Assembly (NCBI GenBank): GCA_008933995.1 | Contig: WARS01000008.1 | Location: 14,533,648 to 14,597,647 of the forward strand | Source: Datnioides undecimradiatus | Taxonomy: Eukaryota; Chordata; Actinopteri; Lobotiformes; Datnioididae | DNA length: 64,000 bases | Direction of reading: 5' to 3' | Part shown: one piece after another, positions 26,273-36,078 of the stretch | Position numbering within the stretch: the first letter of the stretch is position 1 | How the letters are laid out: each line of letters begins with the position of its first letter | Notes under the pieces: model-generated | The model's database searches: none | Seen by the model: the letters and a program-made list of their open reading frames with translations, nothing else | What the model was told of the DNA's origin: nothing | Made by a program: the position numbers and the translations under genes

Positions 26273-26703
26273 ATTTTTGTGCCAAGCGACAACAGCCATA
26301 GCCAAAAGCTGAAGCCAATGTGGAAGCGCCTTAAGACGGAGGACAAGTAATGGTTGCTAGATGCCGGCTCCAAAAAAATCTCCCAACAGCCCAGAATTCA
26401 ATAGAAAAGCTCCCAAATTTTCTCTCATTAATTGTTTTGTCAGAAGACGTTATGGCCCGGAGAACCTATTTAACTTGCTAATTTGTGCCTTGGTGGTGAT
26501 TTTGAGAATTACTGTGGACATTAGGACTCACAGAGGAGTGTGTTGGTGGTTTTCCTCTCCTGTTAGCTTCTGGTAGCGTCACCGCTAACAGAATTCAAAG
26601 TGTCATTTTCAGGAGAAACTGTGATTGACTTCTCTCAATACATGTCCTACAGGTTAATGTGTGTATCGGGGCATCCCTGGGTGCTCATTGGCTGACCTAC
26701 AGC

Positions 26704-26725
26704 AGTTCTTCACTGGCAAGCTTTA
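26704..26725 (+). ncRNA. mir22a: mature miR-22a-5p
   Basis: This is the 22-nt 5' arm beginning AGTTCTTCAC and ending AAGCTTTA. Boundaries are set by analogy with known miR-22-5p and leave the usual offset against the 3p strand. Confidence 0.9.
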
Positions 26726-26744
26726 TGTCCTCATGTACCAGCTA

Positions 26745-26766
26745 AAGCTGCCAGCTGAAGAACTGT
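26745..26766 (+). ncRNA. mir22a: mature miR-22a-3p
   Basis: This is the 22-nt guide arm beginning AAGCTGCCAG and ending AAGAACTGT. The seed (positions 2-8) is AGCTGCC, identical to vertebrate miR-22. Confidence 0.95.
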
Positions 26767-26777
26767 TGTGGTCGGCC

Positions 26778-28379
26778 CTTTCCTGCACTGAAGACCCGTC
26801 AGTCCTCCGGAGGATAATGATCCAATCACGTCCAGCCTCCGATCGTCACGTGGTCGCAGTCCATCGCGGCACGAAAACCCTGTTACTTATGCGGCGTGTT
26901 CATGCGTTGAGATTTATGCCATGACACCTGCTGTATCATGTAACAAAAGCATTGCATCACGGGACTGCACAGCTCATCTCACTGTCATTTTGGGGTTCGT
27001 CTTCATGGTCGCTGTGCAGTTCAGCGTTTGTTTTTAATGGCATGTCATTATAATGTTGCTGCGCAGCGTCGGCACAATTGTGAGTTTGCACCTGGCTTGC
27101 ATCATTCGCCGAGCATCAGCAGTCAGATTCAACGGGGTTTATTTTATTTTTGCCCTTGTTTCAGGCTTGAAATATGAGTCCTTGCTAGAATGTAAAGAAA
27201 AAACAAACATCTGAAACCGATTCCTTAGCTTTTTTAGAAATTTTCCAATGATATTTAACCTCTGAGGCAATTAGAAGCTGTTCCACTTGAGGTCTATATT
27301 CCTATTATTTATACTAATATATATTTTTAACTGCTAGTGGTGACAGTACATAGTAATCATGCTGTTTTATAAAAGTTTGGTTTGTGTGCTTAATGACTAG
27401 TGAGGAAAACCCCCAAACTAATGACCCTTAAATAAGAAATAAATAGACGGACAGCTGAAGTCGGCTGTCATCAACATGCTTCTGCTTTTACTCCTCCGTG
27501 TCATGAAAGACACCCAGCAGCTCTCTCCTGTAACAACCCGGAGTGGCGTGAAGAGGGGCGCGCATGTAACCAGACAGACGGACATCTTGCCCGTGACCCA
27601 GGGCAGTCGTAAAATCGAACTTCAAGAGAGAGGGCGATGCCCGGAGCAGGATATGAGAGCGAACGTGTCCCTTTAAAAGCTGCCAGCCAGAGTCGAACAG
27701 AGGGAAGGAATGTTCTGAGGCCTTAACAAAACCAGATGCCCCGGCTTAGGCTACTCTCCCCTTTGCACACATGCTCTCTGTTGCCGTCTCTCACTCGTCT
27801 AGCTCTTACTTAGCACCGCAGATGGAGGCAGCCTCCTTCGCTCAGCCTGTCTAAAGTACATCTTCTTCTTTTTCGACTACCTTTCATCATGGTCTGGCTC
27901 CTAGCTCCCCGTCTGTGTCCCAATCTACTTATCTTCTTGTCTGCTCCTCTTTACCGTTCTGTCCTTTATGCTTGGCAGACCTTTTCCTCACCCCTCCTCC
28001 ACCCATACAATCCTCCATCACTCCAGTGAGAGACACACACACACACAAGGGAAACACCAATGCAGGATTATTCCCGTCTCCCTCCTGTACATCCTCTTCA
28101 GGTAGCACTGCCAGTACCTGCATTAATGCATATAAGGGTCACACCTTGACCTTGTGTGTTGTGTAGGTTAGTTTCAGGTCAGTGACTCGTCTGCCTGATC
28201 CGCTCCCAGGGAATCGGCCTGTGAGTGCATTAAGAGATTGTGGAGGCATGAGAAGCGCCTGCAGTCAGGTGAATCCACCCTGATCCAACACGACGCGGCC
28301 ATTTTGCTTTCCGCTAGCATAGATTTGAATTCATGTGTCTGCGCATGCATCCCCCTCTTCCTCCCTCTCTCCCATCCAG
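26778..28379 (+). other. Downstream of mir-22a, no gene seen
   Basis: Mixed-composition sequence without a supported exon. A 66-codon open frame at 27,476-27,676 and an 83-codon frame at 27,915-28,166 have no recognisable motif. If the host transcript model is right, this is exon tail and/or intron. Confidence 0.45.
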
Positions 28380-28486
28380 ATGCGCCACACCCGCGCCACT
28401 AGACCTGGGTGGCCCGTACCTGTGCCTGCGCCAGCTGCCGTGCCAGCTGTGCGGGGCGACGAAGCAGAACAGCATCACAGACAGAG
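28380..28486 (+). other. Candidate exon (107 bp) with coding-like base composition, unrecognised
   Basis: The acceptor is TTCCTCCCTCTCTCCCATCCAG, a long pyrimidine tract ending in AG; the donor is CAGAG/GTGAAC. The block is about 64% GC in AT-rich surroundings. One frame (codons from 28,381; CATPAPLDLGGPYLCLRQLP, then CQLCGATKQNSITDR) is open and has G or C at 29 of 35 third positions, which suggests translation. It needs a preceding exon ending in phase 2; candidate exon 15,319-15,422 read in one of its open frames satisfies this. A second frame opens with an ATG exactly at the acceptor. I recognise no protein family, and a non-coding host-RNA exon is equally possible. Confidence 0.45.
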
Positions 28487-30865
28487 GTGAACAGACAGCT
28501 GCTGCAGACGGGGAGACGGAGGGGCATCATCAAAGGAGAACCAAGTCAACCTACACGCCATCAATCATAACATATTCATTATTAGCTTATTTTACAGCAC
28601 AGGACTTATAAATCAGTTGCAGTCATTTAAAATTGAAACTAAGGTTGATTAATTTGTACAATGCTGCTGTCAAATACTATAATAATGATACAAACTGTGT
28701 ACTGTGTTATATCCAATATTAGGGTCTTCTGAAATTATATATAACATGATAGTTAAAACATTACCACAAGGATTGGCAACATTAAATCTTTTGACATTCA
28801 TAAGTCATCTCGCACACAAGTGGAGGCTCAGATTTACCTGTCGGTGGCTGAACTACAGCACTTTGGTGTTCCAGGCTCCGGGCTTATGGACTTAGCGAAC
28901 ACTATTCCTGTTTGGAGACATACATTATACTGCCAGAGGGAACATAAACAATAATCTTCTTAAGGTGTGAGCTGCTCTGTGTGCAGTTATAGCAAGCCCT
29001 TACTCAAGCAATTTACGGGTATGTGAAGATGAGGTAGTGAGCAGAACTGTGCCGTAATGTGTTATTGTGGTGCACTTACCTGCTCAGTCGGTTCAGCGCT
29101 GAAATGGCGTTTTTTGTCGATTTCTGTGTAAACCTGCACAGCAACAAACAGCCTCTTCCCAGCGCTCACTCTGACTCAGACTATAGACAAGCACGTGTGA
29201 CACTAACATTAACAGAGGCTCCTTTAGGTGTCACACATCGCACCTGTGCTTTTCAGGCTGAAATGTCTGCAGTGCAAAAGGTCTCTGACCTTAAACTGGA
29301 GATTGCTGTCGGTTAGGGAATAACTTTTACTAATAACAAACTTTTCACTGTTGCAGTCTTTTAATCAGCATCAGACAGGCATCTGCAGAGGGTTAGCTAG
29401 AGCACGAACAGCACAGCAGGCTATAAGCCGTCTTAGCTGTTATGGGGCTGCTTGAACTCGGTGAAAGCCAGAAGAAAGAAGCTAAAAACTACACGCTATA
29501 TATTTTTCAGCATTTTACAAAACAAGAATAAATCATTTTGAAAATAAGAGGTCAGCCAAAACACCATCAATCTCTAGTTCTTGGTCTTTAATGGTTTTGG
29601 TTTTTAAATACTTCCTGGTTTTAATTTTTTGGTGTTTTTTTTTATTTTTTTATTTTAACCTCAGCCTGAAAGTCAAGAAGCTCCTAAACCAATTAAAAAT
29701 GTGACTATAAGCTGGGATTTCACCGATATTTTAATTTCCAAAACCAAGGCATTTTAAATTTTGACCCGCGGTGCTATCAAATGCCAAAAGTCAGAGCGTT
29801 GCGACTCACTGATACAGATTTTCCTGTAAGGATAGAGTTCCCGGTGCCCTTTGGAATATGTAATCCCAGTCACGTCTTTGCACAGCATGTATAGACATCA
29901 GCCCGTTGACTTTGACCCCTAGCTGCTAGTAGATTAACTTCATCTGTTCGAGTTCCTCTGCCCCTCACGGAGAAGGTCACAGACGTTTCCTACAGTCTTT
30001 TTAAGAAGATAAATTGAATCTGCCGCGGAGATCTTCTCCCTCGGGACGTCTTTATAAGATGCAATCTGTGTTTCTTATCACTCAGTTTTAGTGTAATGGC
30101 TAATGGAGTGATAGGTGATGGGCTTTAGTATACTTGTAGATAGAAAGTGAGACAACAAAGTGCTGATGGACAAGATGCACGGATCCTAGGTTTGTAGATA
30201 ATTTGTAATGGTTGTGTGTGTGTGTGTGTACAGAAATGATTAAACTGCAAATGAGCTGAGGAGGGTTTTTTTTTTAGATTGAAGTATTCTCTGGTATAGT
30301 GTCTGCTGTCCAGCCCTTGTTCACCTCTTAAGTCAAAGCAGGAAGAAGCTCCAAGGCCAGGTCTGAAGAGGTTTACAAACCTCTCCTAAATTCTTCCCTG
30401 TGGGTGAAATCATGTGAAAGCTGCTTAGGCAGATTATCCCTGCCTCGACGGCAGCTGGCAGCGAGATCCTTGGGAGTGCACCTGACTCAATACTGGTGGT
30501 GACGCAACCGCAGCCTGCGGCGCAGCGTGCTCCCACAATCCTCTGTGACCTTAAACCCTGAAGGCAAAAGTGCATCTTGTGGTTTGAAGCAAGCAGGAAC
30601 TAAATCAGAGGATCATCACGCATCGTGTGAATGCACTAATCAAGATACAAGATCTGATTACGCAAAAACTGAGAAATGTTTAATCCGTTATAAATAAAGT
30701 AGGATAATCAGCTAATTTGATTGTTGAGGGATCTGCTTTAACCACTTTAGATTGTGAATAAATATTAAATTACTTGTTAAACCTTAATTCCATGAACTCA
30801 ATTTGTGTAACTGGTTGATCTGAACTATCCCTCTGCAAGCTAGCACAAACAAACTCATCAATCGA
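28487..30865. other. Gene-free stretch
   Basis: AT-rich sequence with short homopolymers and a small (TG)n tract near 30,211-30,229. No exon, RNA gene or recognisable repeat was identified. Confidence 0.5.
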
Positions 30866-30869
30866 GGCA

Positions 30870-31230
30870 GCAGTGGATCAGCAGCTCTTGTGTTCTGCAT
30901 GGTAAAATTACAGTTTTTATCAAAGGAGCCTGGTGGATCTAAAGAGACAATAGCTGGATATAACAGGTTTAGTTTTATATCAGAAAGAGCTTTCTAGGCA
31001 AGGTAAAGCAGTGAAAATAGTCTAAATATAGCGTGCACTTCAACTGATATTGATTTTTTTTTTAAGATGGTTAAAACATTTTGCTGCTGACCCCTACCAG
31101 AGCAGCACATTGCTTAGCTTCCTACACCAGTAGCTGGGGGCGTGCTGAATGCCATCTACTGCAGGTAAAAAGCTGACGGTGGATAAGCACCTCGTTCAAC
31201 CCCACTTCAAAAAAACTCAAACTAACTTAA
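30870..31230 (+). repeat. 3' half of a fold-back MITE-like element, copy B
   Basis: Block order matches the full copy at 34,733-35,473 in the same orientation: CTCTTGTGTTCTGC..GGTAAAATTAC (compare CTCTTGTGCTCTCTGAGGTAAAATCC), TATCAGAAAGAGCTTTC, GTGCACTTCAACTGATATTGAT (compare GTACACTTCAACTTATATTTAT), then GCTTAGCTTCCTACACCAG. The end, GGATAAGCACCTCGTTCAACCCCACTTCAAAAAAACTC, is the decayed terminal arm. The 5' half is missing or unrecognisable. No coding capacity. Boundaries are approximate. Confidence 0.65.
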
Positions 31231-33821
31231 CGAGCAGTTGTGGAGAACAGGAAAAAAAAAACTTAAAAATGCAAATATCAGTAAAGGAGGAGGTGAATTC
31301 CTCCATGCCCTGTCTCTTTTTGAATGCAAAGTCAGTTTCCTGATTTGGGAGGAAGTGAAAATACAACACCTTGAATGTCTGCATTACCGCAGTTGGATCC
31401 CGGGGCTGCTCCTGCTGATAAATAGCCTCATTTGGTTTCGTTATCAGGTTTCCCCTGACGTTAACTAATCCTGCAGATTTGTAGCAGTGCATGGTGATAA
31501 AGTTCGTACGCGCTGCTGTGACATCATTAACTTTCTTTGCGTTGCATCGACTCAGCTCATCGTTCAAAGTGAATGCGAGACAAAACAAGAAGATGTGAGT
31601 TTGAATTAAAAGTGGATTTAAAAGAGCCAACTGTGTATCTGCATTTTGTCCTTCGTGTAGTCTGTTTTGAAAATATCTCAGTATATCTATGGCAGCCACT
31701 TTGGGACATTTCTAATCTGAGCTAGTGGATTTTGTCCATGTGTGCTGTAATATAGTCGGGACCTGGCAGTTCAGATGGAAAGTGTCAGTTTTTCTAAATT
31801 AGGTGCAGGCATAAGTAGAAGAACGGTCTCCCTCCATATTTTAATGAGGTCCCAGGTGCATCGTCACCTCATGAAAACACAATGCTATAATAAAACCCGT
31901 GTCCTATCACAAGCAGCAACCGAGGCAAGTTTTATTAAAAATGAAGGGACTCGAGTGTCAGCGCTTCATACGGGAGTTTTAACCATGTGGAAAAAACTAT
32001 CGGCGGTAGAGCAACGGTTTGCTGAAGTGAGAAATGCTGTTTTCTTTCTTCTGGGCCGATGCGGAGGTAAACTATGGAGCTGTTGGAATACTCTCCATTC
32101 TTCTTCTTCGTTCTTCACTACAATTTCAGGGGCCATTACACAGCCCGCAAAGCTAAATATACCAAACGCGCTGTCTAGACGACAGCTGTAGCCTTTGAAT
32201 TGAAGGCTAAACAATATATACTTTCTGCAGTCAATGACATGAATTTTTAAAAAAAAACTGGAGAAATACAAAGAGGAATCACGGCCTCATTCCTGTCGTG
32301 CATCATGAGAAAGAAACAGCGGAGGCACATCTGGGCAGCCAGTTAACATGCTTAGATTTACGGGGTCCAGGTTCATCCAGGTGACTCTTTTTTTTTTTTT
32401 TTTTGCAAACTTCCTATGCATTAGTTTTTACCTTTGTTTACAAGCCTTTAAACTCACAAGCATGGTATGGTGACAAAGCTGCCTGGAAACCAAAAACACA
32501 TGAAACGTGACAAAGATGTTAATTAAATTGTACAAACCCTCAGCGACAATCCCTCAAAATATTATCCCGCTCCATTTAAAGATTGCAAAAAAAAATGTTC
32601 TTTCACACATTTAATCGCTGATAGCCTTCTTTGCTGCTGTAAATTCACAAAAAACCATTAATTATTCACTGTTTTAAATTCTTTTTAATGAAATAAATTC
32701 ATGGTCTAGAGTCATAAATGCAATCGGCGCTTCTCTAAATGATTTATAAAAAGAGTTATATTAAATAAAACAAGCTCAGGGTATCCACTGATGAATAGAC
32801 TTCAGAGGGTTTCCTCTGGTTTCTGGGTTTTTTTAAAAAACTTTTGAAATAAACACATTGATTTAAAGTGAGTATTCGCTTGCTTGATGTTGCAAAATTG
32901 GTGAAATGCACAAAAATGTCAGCAACTCGCTCATGAGAATTGATGTGTAATTGTCGAAATGTCAGCAGCTGAAAGCTGTGGTGAGGTCTGGTTTTTCTCA
33001 TGCTGCCGTTCTTCAGGGTTGCACGGTCTCGCTTTAAATGTAGGGAATTTATCACCGCGGTCCTCTGTTTTGTCTCACTGCGGCCGTGTTACGGAGGGGC
33101 CGCCCGCCTTTGATAAATGCACAATAAATAAAGCAATTTATTGAAACGGTCCATACTGTAACTGTCTTTGGAGCGTTTTGTCATACTTCACTGTCTGATG
33201 GACGTGACCATAAATCAAACGGGGACCTGCAGTATGAGGAGCACATTTCAGGCATCCATCTTCGCACAAACCTAAGGCAATGTAGTCTCATTTTAGGCTT
33301 TTTTCATGAACGTGGAAACACGCAGGTGAAAAATCCAATCAGTCCGAAAAAGAAAAGGATAAATTGGGCAGAGGTTGGATTTGCACCAAAAAGTCCTTTT
33401 TTTTTAACCCTTTAAATCAAATATGACAGTCCTCCAACGCCGAATCAAAGATGAAAATCATAAAATGTGTCGCGAAAAAAGGTTTAAAATCTGATTTGGG
33501 AAAAAGAAAGACATTGTACAGCCAGGGATTGAGAGATTATACAAAGTAGCCTACACCCACTTACCACTGTGCTTAAGCCAGAACGCATCCTGTCTCAAAG
33601 GGGCCCCTACCCGTGATGCGTTCTACACATTTGCAGCCGATGCTTGGCCGGCACCGAGCTCCCAAAATAGATGGTAGTTCCAGATAGGTGGGCTGTGAGG
33701 CGAAAGAGAGAGAAAGTGGGAACGGCAGTGAGACTAGTGTAACAAAAGGAACCAGGACTGGTATTGTGTGTTTGCAATCTGCTGCCTGCACCCTGCTCTC
33801 CTAATTCACTACGTGGGTGTC

Positions 33822-33856
<35 letters not shown>

Positions 33857-34476
33857 TGACGTCAGCAAAGGTGCTCTTGCCAGTCTGGTGCTCTTCAGTG
33901 AAGGCCCATTATGTAATACGTTGGAAAGTCTGACCAGCAGTGGCCAGCCGGTCTTGTGAAATGGCTGCGATGGGCAGACGCGCACACCGAAGCCTATAGC
34001 ATCGCACTATTTTACAAACACAAGCTCTGTGATGGGTTCCCCTTGAGTCCACATAATAAAACAGAGCACAGAGGCCCATACATGTCTGTGCACCGGAGTG
34101 GGCTGTGGAGAGTGGAGGCTTACCCAGCAGAGTTATAAATAACTGGACGGCCTGCACCTTAAGACGGTTTTGTCTGGGTGGAGGGCGCTCAGAGTTCAAT
34201 GTAACCTGACAACTTAATCCCTTGTAAGAGAGAGAGGCAGAGAGACTGACTGCTGAACGTGGGGCCGTCTAGCATTTCCAAGCTACTGTTGCTTATTAGC
34301 GCTTGGAGAGGAACAAACAGAGGTTCCTTTTTTTGGATACGGTTCAGCTTGTAACGCACGCGTGCATACCGCCACCACATTCACTTATAAACAGACTTTC
34401 CATTCACCCTCGCATTAATAGGTTACTGTAGCCCAAGTGTATGTTTAGCACTGGTAGGCGAATGCACATTAGGAGA
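31231..34476. other. Gene-free stretch
   Basis: AT-rich sequence with poly-T runs (32,388-32,404) and a (GT)n tract at 33,824-33,855. Open frames on both strands (for example 31,217-31,699 minus, 160 codons) lack splice or protein support. The minus frame partly overlaps a repeat. Confidence 0.5.
33824..33855. repeat. (GT)16 microsatellite
   Basis: Perfect dinucleotide repeat, directly visible. Confidence 0.94.
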
Positions 34477-34627
34477 TTAAAGAAATAGTTTGGGTATTTT
34501 TGGGAAATATACTTATTCATTTTCTGTTGGATGGGAAGACTGATGCCACCGTGGAGTCTCAGCTGGTTGCCTGGCAACCTCATGGCCGTGACTCCAGGAA
34601 GTCACTGTGCCCAGCCAAGAAAAAGTC
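34477..34627 (+). repeat. Internally deleted MITE-like copy of the GGTTAGCTTAGC family, carrying an X-box-like palindrome
   Basis: The left end reads TTAAAGAAATAGTTTGGGTA, TTTTTGGGAAATATACTTATTCATTTTCTG, then GGGAAGACTGATGCCACC, matching the 5' end of the family seen at 5,580-6,145 and 49,985-50,165 (GAGGAATATTGACACCACTC). The element then jumps to GGAGTCTCAGCTGGTTGCCTGGCAACCTCATGG...ACTCCAGGAAGTCACTG, which I know as another internal segment of the same repeat; the TTAGC core is absent. GGTTGCC-T-GGCAACC at 34,565-34,579 is a perfect inverted repeat. Confidence 0.6.
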
Positions 34628-34732
34628 CAACTCATGACTTCCCTGATAACTGAAACTTGGCATTTTTACACATTGGCTTTATTTAAAGATTACTGCAAAA
34701 GCATAAAATATAACGCTCACTCGTGTGCTTAT

Positions 34733-35473
34733 AAAGGGATAGTTCAGGGTTTTTTGAGCTGGCCGTGTATGATTTACCTCCACAGTGGGTGTATTACCTA
34801 CAGTAGGTCATAGTCAGCACACCCGCAGGTTGGAGAAGCAGCAGAAGTACTGATCTAGGAAGGAAACTAATGTACTGCAGTGGATAGCGTCAGAAGCAAA
34901 TGCATTCCAGGCACCTAAAACAACCAACTTCAGTTTAAGGGTATGTTTAAGGGTAATATTTTAAGCACTGTCTGCAACATTACTCTCCTCAAACCCATCA
35001 TGTTCCTTTGACAAACCCGGGGGGGGGTTTACCTTACAAAACATCGCAGCTGCTGGTCTACCGCTGGTGGGTAGTTTGTGTTACTATGTGACTTTGGTGA
35101 ATCTAAACCAACTCTTTAAAACACAGAAGTGCCACAAACAGCCAAGACAAGCAACTCTTGTGCTCTCTGAGGTAAAATCCCTTTTTTGGTCAATGAAGCT
35201 GAAGAAAGCATAGATGGGCGTGGTTTTAGTTATCTTACAGAAAGAGTTGTAGAGTGATAATATTCAGTATACTGTACACTTCAACTTATATTTATATCTA
35301 ACTTATATATATACAGATTCTTTTAGGGGGGCTAAATACGTTCCTCAGCTTCCTACAGCTGTACCCCTGCTGCTTCTCCAAACCGACCACCATCAGCTGT
35401 AGGTTAGACACTAAACATGGACAAGAAACTCATACGACTCCATTAAAAAAAAAAATCTGAATTATCCCTTTAA
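34733..35473 (+). repeat. Complete fold-back MITE-like element (about 740 bp), copy A
   Basis: The ends are inverted: AAAGGGATAGTTCAG at the left and CTGAATTATCCCTTT at the right, 14 of 15 matching after reverse complement. The inversion extends over about 120 bp. GGTTGGAGAAGCAGCAGAAGTAC at about 34,828-34,850 is mirrored by the reverse complement of GTACCCCTGCTGCTTCTCCAAACC at about 35,360-35,384, and GTATTACCTACAGTAGG by AGCTGTAGGTTAGACAC. There is no reading frame for a transposase, so it is a non-autonomous DNA element. I recognise the family as common in percomorph fish. Target-site duplication is not clear. A related half-copy is at 30,870-31,230. Confidence 0.75.
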
Positions 35474-35998
35474 ATTGTTACCTTCATACAGAAGCTAGCT
35501 GTTCCCCACTATGTCCAGTCTTAATGCTAAAATCAGGGCCAAAATAAAATATATGCAGAGAATAAAACACTTAATTTTACATTTTTATCCAGTGTCTGTA
35601 TTTCTTTGACAGTAAGATAATGAACACAAACAATATACAAACCTGAGGCCAGTGTTGCTGTATGGGAACATGCAGTGGTGTGTCTGTGGTCTTCTTCTAC
35701 TGTGGATCACAGGCGACACCGATGGTGCTGCGCTTTAGGGTTAAACATAGTGTGAGTTTGAAATGGAGATTAGTAACAGATGTGACAAATATCTCAAACA
35801 TAAAGATATCACAGTGTTGGATGCAGCAAGTTTTGGTTTTCTTACTGTAAGTGGTGAGCGTAGACCACCCCCGAGCTTCCTTTAATTTTACTGTAGTGTT
35901 AAAGTGGAAGCCAAACCCATCCTCCAGTGTCATCCATTGGATGAATGCCCAAGACCAGAGGCAGTTCTTCAGAGTGGGGAGGTTCAGAAACCAAGCTG

Positions 35999-36000
<2 letters not shown>

Positions 36001-36078
<78 letters not shown>
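36001..36078. repeat. (GATA)19 tetranucleotide array
   Basis: A 78-bp uninterrupted GATA/TAGA repeat giving Leu-Ser-Ile-Tyr repeats in minus frames. Perfect over its length, hence probably polymorphic in copy number. Confidence 0.97.

Larger units (their letters stand above)
15423..26650 (+). other. Presumed large intron of the host transcript; no coding exon seen
   Basis: About 11 kb without a supportable exon. It holds many microsatellites (listed separately) and poly-T runs at 16,060-16,083 and 19,775-19,795. Open frames of up to 146 codons (22,950-23,390 minus; 24,404-24,844 plus) have no motif or splice support. Some evenly mixed, repeat-poor stretches (about 16,230-16,920 and 22,800-23,400) could be conserved regulatory DNA, but this cannot be judged without alignment. 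Confidence 0.45.
26690..26777 (+). ncRNA. mir22a: microRNA precursor mir-22a
   Basis: The sequence folds into a near-perfect hairpin. GGCTGACC at the 5' base pairs with GGTCGGCC at the 3' base. The 5p arm AGTTCTTCA pairs with TGAAGAACT, and CTGGC-AGCTTTA pairs with TAAAGCTGCCAG around single-base bulges. The loop spans about 26,726-26,744. Both arms match miR-22. The 3p strand has the seed AGCTGCC and a C at mature position 11 (AGCTGAAG) where human has U, which is the fish mir-22a form as I recall it. The 5p strand reads TTCACTGG where human has TTCAGTGG. miR-22 is processed by Drosha and Dicer and represses mRNAs through its 3p seed. The orientation (5p then 3p) shows transcription from the + strand. 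The 87-codon frame over it (26,661-26,924) is incidental. Confidence 0.97.
13830..28486 (+). ncRNA. Inferred mir-22 host transcript (MIR22HG-like), spliced, extent approximate
   Basis: This entry links a CpG-rich promoter (13,640-14,070), a candidate exon at 15,319-15,422, the mir-22a hairpin (26,690-26,777) and a candidate exon at 28,380-28,486, all on the + strand. In mammals mir-22 is processed from the spliced long RNA MIR22HG, so a host transcript is expected here. An acceptor-like ...CCTACAG at about 26,652 lies 38 bp before the hairpin, so the hairpin may be exonic as in human, or intronic between the two candidate exons. Neither exon encodes anything I recognise. First-exon end, exon number and 3' end are undetermined. 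The alternative is that the exons belong to an unrecognised protein gene hosting the miRNA. Confidence 0.35.

Noticed and set aside
26661-26924. 87-codon + strand ORF (MYRGIPGCSLADLQQFFTGK...) across the mir-22a hairpin
   Set aside because: It reads straight through both arms of the hairpin, whose conservation is explained by the miRNA. There is no known protein family and no clear third-position bias.
31217-31699. 160-codon minus-strand ORF
   Set aside because: Its 3' end runs into the terminal arm of a fold-back repeat. No protein motif or splice support.
36001-36078. Regular tandem array considered as CRISPR-like
   Set aside because: 4-bp units without spacers in a vertebrate genome; a simple microsatellite.
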